Below are positions 52,251 through 59,675 of a stretch of DNA of 64,000 nucleotides, one piece after another. The notes under the pieces were generated by a model. The model worked only from the letters and a program-made list of their open reading frames with translations, searched no databases and was not told the origin of the DNA. A program made the translations under genes and the position numbers. This DNA is from Klebsiella quasivariicola (GTDB taxonomy: Bacteria; Pseudomonadota; Gammaproteobacteria; Enterobacterales; Enterobacteriaceae). Every line of letters begins with the position of its first letter. The first letter of the stretch is position 1. The stretch spans positions 4,712,001-4,776,000 of the forward strand of contig NZ_CP022823.1 in assembly GCF_002269255.1 (NCBI RefSeq). The letters are read 5' to 3'.

Positions 52251-52925
52251 TTACGCCACCTGCTTAACAGCGCAGGCCGTGCCGCTAACGGGTAAATGCA
52301 GCAAGATATCCGCCGCGTTTAATAAACCAATGTCTGAGCGAACCCCGAGCTTGGTCATAGCATTAAACTTATGCGCGCGGATAGTTTTTATGTTCCGATT
52401 CAGCTGTATCGCAATTTCGGACAGCGAATATCCCCAGGACATATAGCGAAGAATGGCGTGCTCCGTTGGGCTCAACGGGTCGTTGCACGCCTCTCTGTCG
52501 CAAAACTGTTCACGGCCGGTGATAGGGTGATTATCCAGCAACTGTAACAAACGCTCCTGTAACCCGCGTCGTGGCGCGCATTTATTCAATATACCGTGCA
52601 GGCAGGCTGGCATGAGGTGGCCAATCAGGTGCATTTCACTTTCGCTATTTGCCAGAATAATCGTTTGCACCTCCGGTCGACGTCGCGCCATTTCATGAAG
52701 AAAAAGCAAACTCTCTGCTCTTGATGAACGGCTTCCGGACAGTGAAAAAATAATAGCTGACCAGGGAAATGATTTTTCCACTTCCCTGAGCTGACTGACA
52801 TTTTTGAAAAAATGAATATGATAGTGGCGATTATCTTCACGGCTAAAGATATAGCGCCATGCCATTTCCGTCATCACACATTTTTCCACTATGGCGACAT
52901 GGCGGGTTGTACTATTTTTTTCCAT
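52251..52925 (-). CDS. bglJ: LuxR-type regulator BglJ homologue
   Basis: Transcription factor of 224 residues. The C-terminal LuxR helix-turn-helix spans about 150-205 (LSPTEHAILRYMSWGYSLSEI, then QLNRNIKTIRAHKFNAMTKL split after it). The N-terminal half is receiver-like but lacks the phospho-acceptor Asp pattern. It matches E. coli BglJ, which pairs with RcsB to activate bgl and other H-NS-silenced genes. It overlaps the end of yjjQ by 37 bp, so the two form an operon. Target genes here are unknown. Confidence 0.85.
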   Translation of the reverse strand: MEKNSTTRHVAIVEKCVMTEMAWRYIFSREDNRHYHIHFFKNVSQLREVEKSFPWSAIIFSLSGSRSSRAESLLFLHEMARRRPEVQTIILANSESEMHLIGHLMPACLHGILNKCAPRRGLQERLLQLLDNHPITGREQFCDREACNDPLSPTEHAILRYMSWGYSLSEIAIQLNRNIKTIRAHKFNAMTKLGVRSDIGLLNAADILLHLPVSGTACAVKQVA

Positions 52926-53608
52926 TCCATTTGCTCCCCGTAAGCTGAATTGATATTCAGCTCTTGCATTCCCTGCGCGCTGTTGATCCAGGCGTACATT
53001 TCAGCATTGCTTCGCAGTGATAAACGACGCATTGCGCTATTTTTCTGCGCGCTGATAGTTTTATTACTCTTTTTCAACAGCGAGGCGATCTGGTTAATTC
53101 CCCATCCCTTTGCCAGCAGACGCAAAACCTTGCGCTCTGAAAGGGTTAACATCGCCGCAGAGTGGTAGGTTGCGAAATCATTGTCCTCATCCACGGTAAA
53201 GAGTGTTCGGCTAATTTGCTCAGCAGCACGACTACCGGCACAAATCACCTCTATCAGCCGATTGATGGGCTCGCTCTCGGAGACCAACGAACTTTCAGGG
53301 CGAATTAATAGCTCAACGGCTAAGGGATAGAGACTGTCGCTAACCATAAAAACCCAGTGAATGTCTCGATACTGGGTCATTAGAGAGTAATAGCGCTCGC
53401 AAACGGCCCGGGGGTGCGCTATCTCGCCAGAGATATCGGCCACAACCAGAACCGCCCGCCGCAGCTGCAAAAGAGTGAGCTCATCATGGGAACGGCAAAA
53501 GCTGAGTTCGTAATCAGGAAGATTTTCGTTAAAAATAACCTTCAAACCTGACTGCATGACGGGAATTTTACTAATAATAACACCAAACTTACCTTGCCCT
53601 GGTAACAT
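52889..53608 (-). CDS. yjjQ: LuxR-type regulator YjjQ
   Basis: Transcription factor of 239 residues, homologue of E. coli YjjQ, an H-NS-silenced repressor of motility and capsule genes. The C-terminal block SERKVLRLLAKGWGINQIASL and SNKTISAQKNSAMRRLSL (about 165-210) is the LuxR helix-turn-helix and is nearly unchanged from E. coli. The open frame extends 39 codons further, but ATG at 53608 has the consensus ribosome site GGAGGT and the family start MLPG. First gene of yjjQ-bglJ. Confidence 0.88.
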   Translation of the reverse strand: MLPGQGKFGVIISKIPVMQSGLKVIFNENLPDYELSFCRSHDELTLLQLRRAVLVVADISGEIAHPRAVCERYYSLMTQYRDIHWVFMVSDSLYPLAVELLIRPESSLVSESEPINRLIEVICAGSRAAEQISRTLFTVDEDNDFATYHSAAMLTLSERKVLRLLAKGWGINQIASLLKKSNKTISAQKNSAMRRLSLRSNAEMYAWINSAQGMQELNINSAYGEQMEWKKIVQPAMSP

Positions 53609-53720
53609 AACACCTCCGCTTCCTGTCAAAGTTTCTTCGCATGCCGGCAAACAATCGGCGCGTAGCCTCATCGCCATATCATTCTCAGAATGAATATAAA
53701 AATTATATTCATGGCCTGCG

Positions 53721-53762
53721 TACACGGTATACGTTACGACCGAACCGTGGTCATACCGTGTA
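53721..53762. promoter_or_regulatory. Long inverted repeat upstream of yjjQ
   Basis: TACACGGTAT (53721-53730) and ATACCGTGTA (53753-53762) are perfect 10-bp inverted arms, 32 bp centre to centre, with smaller GACC/GGTC arms inside. It lies about 113 bp before the yjjQ start in the 267-bp AT-rich gap after pobR, in a place fit for an operator. Confidence 0.6.
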
Positions 53763-53875
53763 AATATTATTCCTGTGTATACTTGCGATTAATATTAGCA
53801 CAGATACCTCTGCGCTAATAAATTAGAAAAGATAAAACCATTATTTAGAAAAAATAATTCCAGGCACAAAAGTTA

Positions 53876-54754
53876 TTAAGCGTTGTCTTTAATTGTTTCT
53901 CTAAATGCTTTTGGAGACATACCGCTGTAGCGCCGGAAAAAACGAGAGAAGTAGGCTGCATCGCTAAAACCTAAATAATCAGAGAGTTGCGTTACCGTCA
54001 TTCGGGTATACTGCAGATTACGCCGCGCTTCAAGCATCAAACGTTGATGCAATACTCCGAGCGCGCTACAGCCATGAAACTCACGGCATAAATAATTCAG
54101 GTGCGTCACTGACAGCCCAATCAGTTTCGCGTACTCCGCCAGCGGAAGATGCTGCCGGTAGTGACTCTCAATCAGTCGGGAAAAGTGGCGCATCATGCTG
54201 CGCTTTCGCTCAGCTTTATCTTCCGCGGGCGGCGTAGGGCGACACTGCCGGTTCAGCCAGACCAACAATGTCCCCAGCAGCGAATAAAGCATCATCTCCC
54301 GGGCATCGTGTTCTTCGCAATACTCCTCGCGAAGCGCCGAAAATAGCGTATGCAGACGCCCCCGGGATCGTCCCACCGGCACACACTGCGGTACGCTAAG
54401 TACATCCAGCGGTCGTCCAAACTGATTTTCGAACCGGCTCAGCAGCGGCAACGCCAGAGAAAGTACATATCCTTGCGTTCCCGGTGAAAAATGAAATCCA
54501 TGAATACACAGCGCAGGAACCACCTGAATGCAGGATTCCGTCACCACCGCGGTGCTACCTTCAATTTCTATCTCCGCCCGGCCCTGATGCAGATAGAGAA
54601 GCTGGACCATTTCCGCATGCTGGTGGACACGGATGTGCCACTCATACAGGCTGCTGCGCTGCAAAATCGACTCGCAGTGCAGCAGATCCGGTGTCGGCCA
54701 ACCGCGTTCTTCGCCATATAGCTTAAATACGGGAACAGCTTGCATGGGCGGCAT
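53876..54754 (-). CDS. pobR: AraC-family regulator PobR
   Basis: AraC/XylS activator of 292 residues. The N-terminal cupin-like domain (about 20-160, with HIRVHQHAEMVQLLYLHQGRAE split over its first strands) should bind 4-hydroxybenzoate; the C-terminal double helix-turn-helix (about 190-288) ends FSDAAYFSRFFRRYSGMSPKAFRE. It lies 16 bp after pobA on the same strand, so it is the second gene of a pobA-pobR operon. A GTG two codons earlier is in frame; the ATG at 54754 has the properly spaced AGGAG. Confidence 0.88.
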   Translation of the reverse strand: MPPMQAVPVFKLYGEERGWPTPDLLHCESILQRSSLYEWHIRVHQHAEMVQLLYLHQGRAEIEIEGSTAVVTESCIQVVPALCIHGFHFSPGTQGYVLSLALPLLSRFENQFGRPLDVLSVPQCVPVGRSRGRLHTLFSALREEYCEEHDAREMMLYSLLGTLLVWLNRQCRPTPPAEDKAERKRSMMRHFSRLIESHYRQHLPLAEYAKLIGLSVTHLNYLCREFHGCSALGVLHQRLMLEARRNLQYTRMTVTQLSDYLGFSDAAYFSRFFRRYSGMSPKAFRETIKDNA

Positions 54755-54770
54755 AGTCACTCCTCTTTCG

Positions 54771-55955
54771 TCAGGTGACGCGTTCTATGGACAAACCCAC
54801 GTAGTTTTCCGCGATGGTGGTCAGTCCGGCGCGTGAGCCAAGATAGTAGCGACGGTCCGCCGCCAGCATTTTGGCATCAAACGCGTTCTGGTCCGGGAAA
54901 TCGTGCAGCAGGCGGGTCATAAACCAGCTAAAGCGTTCCCCTTTCCAGACCCGATCCAGCGCCAGTCGCGAGTAGCTCGCCAGCAGATCGCTCCGGCCAC
55001 GATGATAGTACTCGCGCAGGATCTGCCACAGGTAGTTAACATCCGATGCCGCCAGGTTTAACCCTTTAGCTCCGGTTGGCGGCACGATATGCGCGGCATC
55101 CCCCACCAGGAACAATCGTCCATACTGCATCGGCTCCACCACGAAGCTACGCAGAGGGGCAATGCTTTTCTCAAGTGAGTGACCAGTCACTAACTTTGAT
55201 GCCAGGTCGTCCGGTAACCTGCGTTTCAGCTCCAGCCAGAAGCGTTCGTCCGACCATGCTTCCACCTTATCGCTCAGCGGAACCTGCAGATAGTAGCGGC
55301 TGCGGGTTAGTGAGCGCTGACTACATAATACAAACCCCCGTTGATGATGCGCATAGATCAGCTCGGGATTGACCGGTGGCGTATCCGCCAGCAGTCCTAA
55401 CCAGCCAAACGGCCAAATGCTTTCGTAGGTTTTGAGGATGTCGCGGGGAATACTTTGCCGCGACACGCCGTGGAACCCGTCGCAACCGGCGATGAAATCG
55501 CACTCCAGGCGGCAGGTTTCTCCTTCGCTGAGGTAGGTGATCGTCGGCCGGTCGCTTTTGGCGTCATGAATAACCACCTCGCTCACGCCGTAGACGATCG
55601 GTGCGCCGCTGGCGGCCCGGGCCGCCATGAGATCGCGGGTCACTTCGGTCTGACCGTAAACCATCACACTTTTGCCGCCGGTCAGCTCGCTCAGGGCGAC
55701 AGGCACCCGCTGGCCATCAAACAGAAACTCCACCCCATGATGCACCAGGCCTTCAGCGTCCATTCGCTGTGCCACACCCGCTTCGCGTAGCAGATCGACG
55801 GTGCCGCTTTCCAGAATTCCGGCGCGAATACGCCCCAGCACATACTGCGGTGTCTGGCGTTCAAGGATCACGGTATGGATCCCGGCGTTATGCAGCAACT
55901 GCCCCAGCAGTAGCCCGGAAGGGCCAGCGCCAATAATCGCGACCTGTGTTTTCAT
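54771..55955 (-). CDS. pobA: 4-Hydroxybenzoate 3-monooxygenase PobA
   Basis: FAD enzyme of 394 residues that hydroxylates 4-hydroxybenzoate to protocatechuate with NADPH and oxygen. The FAD motif GAGPSG is at 9-14, the CDG segment near 158-160, and GDAAHIVPPTGAKG near 285. The substrate-site residues of the Pseudomonas enzyme are all in register: R44, Y201, S212, R214 and Y385. Length also equals that enzyme. The gene is absent from the E. coli K-12 locus. Protocatechuate ring-cleavage genes are not in this window. Confidence 0.95.
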   Translation of the reverse strand: MKTQVAIIGAGPSGLLLGQLLHNAGIHTVILERQTPQYVLGRIRAGILESGTVDLLREAGVAQRMDAEGLVHHGVEFLFDGQRVPVALSELTGGKSVMVYGQTEVTRDLMAARAASGAPIVYGVSEVVIHDAKSDRPTITYLSEGETCRLECDFIAGCDGFHGVSRQSIPRDILKTYESIWPFGWLGLLADTPPVNPELIYAHHQRGFVLCSQRSLTRSRYYLQVPLSDKVEAWSDERFWLELKRRLPDDLASKLVTGHSLEKSIAPLRSFVVEPMQYGRLFLVGDAAHIVPPTGAKGLNLAASDVNYLWQILREYYHRGRSDLLASYSRLALDRVWKGERFSWFMTRLLHDFPDQNAFDAKMLAADRRYYLGSRAGLTTIAENYVGLSIERVT

Positions 55956-56235
55956 AGGGTTGTCTCACTTTTGCAGGGTTAATTATTTGTATGTTTTTTG
56001 TTTAATAAAAGTACTTTCCTGCATTTTTGATAAGTCAGACGGGAAAAAGAAGGGATGAATGGCGATAAAAATTGCACTTTTCACCAAACTGATAAAAGTG
56101 TGGAACGCTTCAAATTATGCCCCCCCGGTCGGCGAGACATTTTTGCACATTATTTGATCCCACCCCCCTCAGCCACCATGATGCTTCAGGTTAAAGTATC
56201 AGCAGAGACCAGGCGTCGCGTACAGCAGAGGAATT

Positions 56236-57012
56236 ATGCAGGTTGATCGGGCACAGCAGCGGGCAATCACACGTTTATGTATCCAGTGTGGTCTTTTTTT
56301 ATTACAACATGGCGCCGAGAGCGCGCTGGTGGAAGAGCTTTCTACCCGCCTCGGACGGGCGCTGGGAATGGACAGCGTGGAAAGCGCCATCTCCTCGAAT
56401 GCCATCGTGCTGACCACCATTAAAGATGGCGAATGCCTCACCTCAACGCGTAAAAATGTCGACCGCGGCATCAATATGCATGTGGTGACGGAAGTGCAGC
56501 ATATTGTGATCCTCGCCGAGCATAAACTGCTGGACTATCGCGACGTTGAGAAACGCTTTGCGCAGATCGTTCCCCTGCGCTATCCGCGCTGGTTGCTGGT
56601 CCTGATGGTGGGGTTCTCCTGCGCCTGTTTCTGCAAACTGAATAACGGCGGCTGGGACGGGGCGCTGGTCAGCTTTTGCGCCAGTACCGTCGCCATGTAC
56701 ATTCGCCAGGTGCTGACCCACCGGTCCATGCATCCGCAGATCAACTTCTGCATTACCGCGTTTGTCGCCACCACCATCTCCGGGCTGCTGTTGCGCCTGC
56801 CGGCCTTTGCCAGCACCCCAACCATTGCCATGGCTGCCAGCGTCCTGCTGCTGGTTCCAGGGTTTCCTTTAATCAACGCCGTCGCCGATATGTTTAAAGG
56901 ACATATTAATACGGGGCTTGCCCGCTGGGCGATCGCCAGCTTGTTAACCCTCGCCACCTGCATTGGCGTGGTGATGGCGATGACGGTATGGGGGCTGCGC
57001 GGATGGGCATAA
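56236..57012 (+). CDS. yjjP: ThrE-family membrane protein YjjP
   Basis: Larger subunit (258 residues) of the split ThrE-like exporter YjjPB, linked to succinate export in E. coli. The soluble N-terminal part (about 1-115) contains the family block ALVEELSTRLGRALGMDSVE, and five hydrophobic helices fill about 116-255. It starts behind AGAGGAATT. Its 3' end overlaps yjjB by 10 bp, so the two are translated together. It is divergent from pobA; the 280-bp gap holds no gene I can see. Confidence 0.92.
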   Translation: MQVDRAQQRAITRLCIQCGLFLLQHGAESALVEELSTRLGRALGMDSVESAISSNAIVLTTIKDGECLTSTRKNVDRGINMHVVTEVQHIVILAEHKLLDYRDVEKRFAQIVPLRYPRWLLVLMVGFSCACFCKLNNGGWDGALVSFCASTVAMYIRQVLTHRSMHPQINFCITAFVATTISGLLLRLPAFASTPTIAMAASVLLLVPGFPLINAVADMFKGHINTGLARWAIASLLTLATCIGVVMAMTVWGLRGWA

Positions 57013-57476
57013 TCTCGTTTATCTTCGCGCTGGCGGAAGATATGGTGCTGGCAGCCATTCCGGCCGTCGGTTTTGCGATGGTCTTTAATGTCCCGCAGCG
57101 CGCCCTGCGCTGGTGTGCGCTGCTGGGGGCGATTGGTCACGGCTCGCGTATGGTCATGATGAGCGCGGGCTTTAATATTGAGTGGGCCACCTTTCTCGCT
57201 GCCCTGCTGGTGGGCAGCATCGGCATCCAGTGGTCGCGCTGGTATCTGGCGCATCCAAAGATTTTTACCGTCGCCGCCGTGATCCCGATGTTTCCCGGCA
57301 TCTCGGCCTATACCGCGATGATCTCCGCGGTAAAGATCAGCCATTTTGGCTATTCGGAAGAGATGATGATTTTGCTGCTGAGCAATTTTTTAAAGGCGTC
57401 TTCTATCGTGGGCGCCCTCTCCATTGGCCTGTCGATACCCGGTCTGTGGCTGTATCGTAAGCGTCCTCGCGTCTAA
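57003..57476 (+). CDS. yjjB: ThrE-family membrane protein YjjB
   Basis: Smaller subunit (157 residues) of YjjPB, four or five helices throughout. The block VAAVIPMFPGISAYTAMISAV (near 95-115) is the conserved ThrE_2 core, and the C-terminus SIGLSIPGLWLYRKRPRV is the same as in E. coli. The open frame extends five codons, but the ATG at 57003 gives the family start and length. A hairpin follows the stop. Confidence 0.92.
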   Translation: MGIISFIFALAEDMVLAAIPAVGFAMVFNVPQRALRWCALLGAIGHGSRMVMMSAGFNIEWATFLAALLVGSIGIQWSRWYLAHPKIFTVAAVIPMFPGISAYTAMISAVKISHFGYSEEMMILLLSNFLKASSIVGALSIGLSIPGLWLYRKRPRV

Positions 57477-57481
57477 TCCTG

Positions 57482-57504
57482 GCGTCGCGGTAAAATCGCG
57501 ACGC
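57482..57504 (+). terminator. Hairpin after yjjB
   Basis: GCGTCGCG and CGCGACGC pair perfectly around GTAAAAT, 6 bp past the yjjB stop. Only a short T-rich stretch follows, so termination may be partial. Confidence 0.6.
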
Positions 57505-57578
57505 TCCTTCCGCGATGGGCTCTGTGCTACTATGTGCAGATCACCCCACTCTTTGCAGTTCAGAGTTGAGATAGAGTT

Positions 57579-58118
57579 ATGTCTTCGCGAATTTTAACCT
57601 CCCATTTTAGCGGCCTGGAAGAGTTCCTCCAGCAGCACGCGGCGCTGCTGGCGAAATCGACTGACGGCACCGTCGCCGTTTTTGCCAATAATGCGCCGGC
57701 GTTCTATGCGCTGACGCCGGCCCGGCTGGCGCAGTTGCTCGAACTGGAAGCCAGGCTGTCGCGCCCCGGCAGCGACATCGCGCTTGACCCGCAGTTTTTC
57801 GAGGAGCCCGCCGCGGCGCCGGTTGCGGTGCCGATGGGCAAATTTGCTATGTACGCCGACTGGCAGCCGGACGCCGACTTTCAGCGCCTGGCCGCGCTGT
57901 GGGGCATTGCCCTGAGCCAGCCGGTCACCCCGGAAGAGCTGGCCGCCTTCGTCGCTTACTGGCAGGCGGAAGGTAAAGTGTTTCACCACGTGCAGTGGCA
58001 GCAGAAACTGGCTCGCAGCGTGCAAATCAGCCGCGCCAGCAATGGCGGACAGCCGAAGCGCGATGTGAACAGCGTCAGCGAACCGGACAGCCAGATTCCG
58101 CGAGGTTTCCGAGGATGA
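57579..58118 (+). CDS. dnaT: Primosomal protein DnaT
   Basis: Primosome protein of 179 residues that, with PriA and PriB, helps load DnaB-DnaC at stalled forks. The N-terminal part to about 85 mediates trimer formation; the C-terminal part (about 90-155, FAMYADWQPDADFQRLAALWG) binds single-stranded DNA and partners. Its stop overlaps the region of the dnaC start, two bases before the chosen dnaC ATG, as in the E. coli dnaTC operon. Confidence 0.97.
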   Translation: MSSRILTSHFSGLEEFLQQHAALLAKSTDGTVAVFANNAPAFYALTPARLAQLLELEARLSRPGSDIALDPQFFEEPAAAPVAVPMGKFAMYADWQPDADFQRLAALWGIALSQPVTPEELAAFVAYWQAEGKVFHHVQWQQKLARSVQISRASNGGQPKRDVNSVSEPDSQIPRGFRG

Positions 58119-58120
58119 GC

Positions 58121-58858
58121 ATGAAAAACGTTGGCGACTTAATGAAACGCCTGCAGAAAATGATGCCGGCTCATATCGAGCCGGCGTTTAAAACCGGCGA
58201 AGAGCTGCTGGCCTGGCAAAAAGAGCAAGGCCGGCTGCGTTCTGAAGCGCTGGAGCGGGAAAATCGTGCGATGAAAATGCAGCGTACCTTTAACCGCTCG
58301 GGGATCCGCCCGCTGCATCAGAACTGCTCTTTTGATAACTATCGTGTCGAGTGCGAGGGGCAGATGAATGCCCTTGCCCGGGCGCGTCAGTATGTGGAAG
58401 AGTTCGACGGCAATATCGCCAGCTTTATCTTCTCCGGCAAACCGGGTACCGGCAAAAACCACCTGGCGGCAGCCATCTGCAACGAGCTGCTGCTGCGCGG
58501 GAAATCCGTCTTAATCATCACCGTAGCCGATATTATGTCGGCGATGAAAGATACTTTCGGCAACCGGGAAACGAGCGAAGAGCAGTTGTTGAGCGACCTC
58601 AGCAAAGTCGACCTGCTGGTGATTGATGAAATTGGTATGCAGACGGAATCTCGTTATGAGAAGGTCATTATTAATCAGATAGTTGACCGCCGCTCCTCGT
58701 CGAAACGGCCTACCGGGATGCTGACCAACAGCAATATGGAAGAGATGAACAAACTGCTTGGTGAGCGGGTAATGGATCGTATGCGCCTCGGCAACAGCCT
58801 GTGGGTGATCTTCAACTGGAAAAGTTACCGCCACCGCGTCACCGGCAAAGAGTATTAA
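58121..58858 (+). CDS. dnaC: Helicase loader DnaC
   Basis: AAA+ ATPase of 245 residues that loads DnaB helicase onto DNA. The N-terminal helical region (about 1-50) binds DnaB. Walker A is GKPGTGKNH at 106-114, with Asn where most P-loops have Ser or Thr; this is normal for enterobacterial DnaC. Walker B is LLVIDEIG near 163-170. An ATG two codons earlier overlaps the dnaT stop; the ATG at 58121 with GAGG at six bases is the E. coli-like start. Confidence 0.97.
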   Translation: MKNVGDLMKRLQKMMPAHIEPAFKTGEELLAWQKEQGRLRSEALERENRAMKMQRTFNRSGIRPLHQNCSFDNYRVECEGQMNALARARQYVEEFDGNIASFIFSGKPGTGKNHLAAAICNELLLRGKSVLIITVADIMSAMKDTFGNRETSEEQLLSDLSKVDLLVIDEIGMQTESRYEKVIINQIVDRRSSSKRPTGMLTNSNMEEMNKLLGERVMDRMRLGNSLWVIFNWKSYRHRVTGKEY

Positions 58859-58911
58859 GAGATTTCCGCACGGCGACGGCGTTATACTAAAGGAATTCTT
58901 CAGTCACGCTT

Positions 58912-59418
58912 ATGAGTTCGTCTATTATGAAATCGTTAAAACATGGCTTTATTGCCGCGCTTGTCGCCGGGGCCTTTACCGTCGCCGGCGCCCACGCCGC
59001 CTCCTGGCAGGATTCTCTTAACAGTGCCGCCAGCCAGCTCAGCGGTAGTAGCACCCAGAACAGCGGCGGCATGTCCGTCTCCTCGCTAACCAGCCTGCTT
59101 AACGGCAACAGCCAGTCTCTGACCGCCAGCAGCATGAATAACGCCGCCGGGATCATGTCTTATTGCGCGAAACAGAAGCTCGCCTCGGTGACCAGCGCCG
59201 ATAATGTCAAAAATCAGGTACTGGATAAACTGGGTCTCAGTACACCGGAAAAACAAAAACAGGACACCAACTATCTGGATGGTCTGCAGGGTCTGCTTAA
59301 CAGCAAAAACGGCCAGCAGCTGGACCTGAATACCCTCGGCAACAGCTCGCTGGCGAAACAGGTAAAAACCAAAGCCTGCGATCTGGTCCTGAAACAGGGC
59401 GTTAACTTCCTCTCCTGA
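58912..59418 (+). CDS. yjjA: DUF2501 secreted protein YjjA
   Basis: Exported protein of 168 residues (or 163 from an ATG at 58927, which gives the more usual MKSLKHGF start). The signal peptide ends AHA before ASWQDSL. The mature part is Ser/Asn/Gln-rich near the start, then the DUF2501 block NNAAGIMSYCAKQKLASVTSA and a second Cys in KACDLVLKQG. Neither start has a close ribosome site, so the start is unsure. It follows dnaC by 53 bp. Function unknown. Confidence 0.87.
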   Translation: MSSSIMKSLKHGFIAALVAGAFTVAGAHAASWQDSLNSAASQLSGSSTQNSGGMSVSSLTSLLNGNSQSLTASSMNNAAGIMSYCAKQKLASVTSADNVKNQVLDKLGLSTPEKQKQDTNYLDGLQGLLNSKNGQQLDLNTLGNSSLAKQVKTKACDLVLKQGVNFLS

Positions 59419-59675
59419 TACGTACGGCTAATGCCGCGTTTGTCGCCTTCGCGACGGCAGCGCGGTCTGAAACGTTTTTTTTACCCATTTACCCTCCCCG
59501 CTTCCCCGTCAAAGCCGATGCGATGCCGATCAAAAAAGGCAACTTCTAAACCAATTCTGAATAACTGCACAGTTTCATGACGCTAGAATTGCAGCAAGAT
59601 GGCGCTGCAATTACAGTGTGGCGTGAAAAGTAATCTGTTCTGCCAGCCAACAACTGGCGCTAATGAGGATGAGCT

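Noticed and set aside
58121..58858. Walker A Asn in DnaC (GKPGTGKNH) as a possible loss of ATPase
   Set aside because: E. coli DnaC has the same residue, so it is normal for this family.
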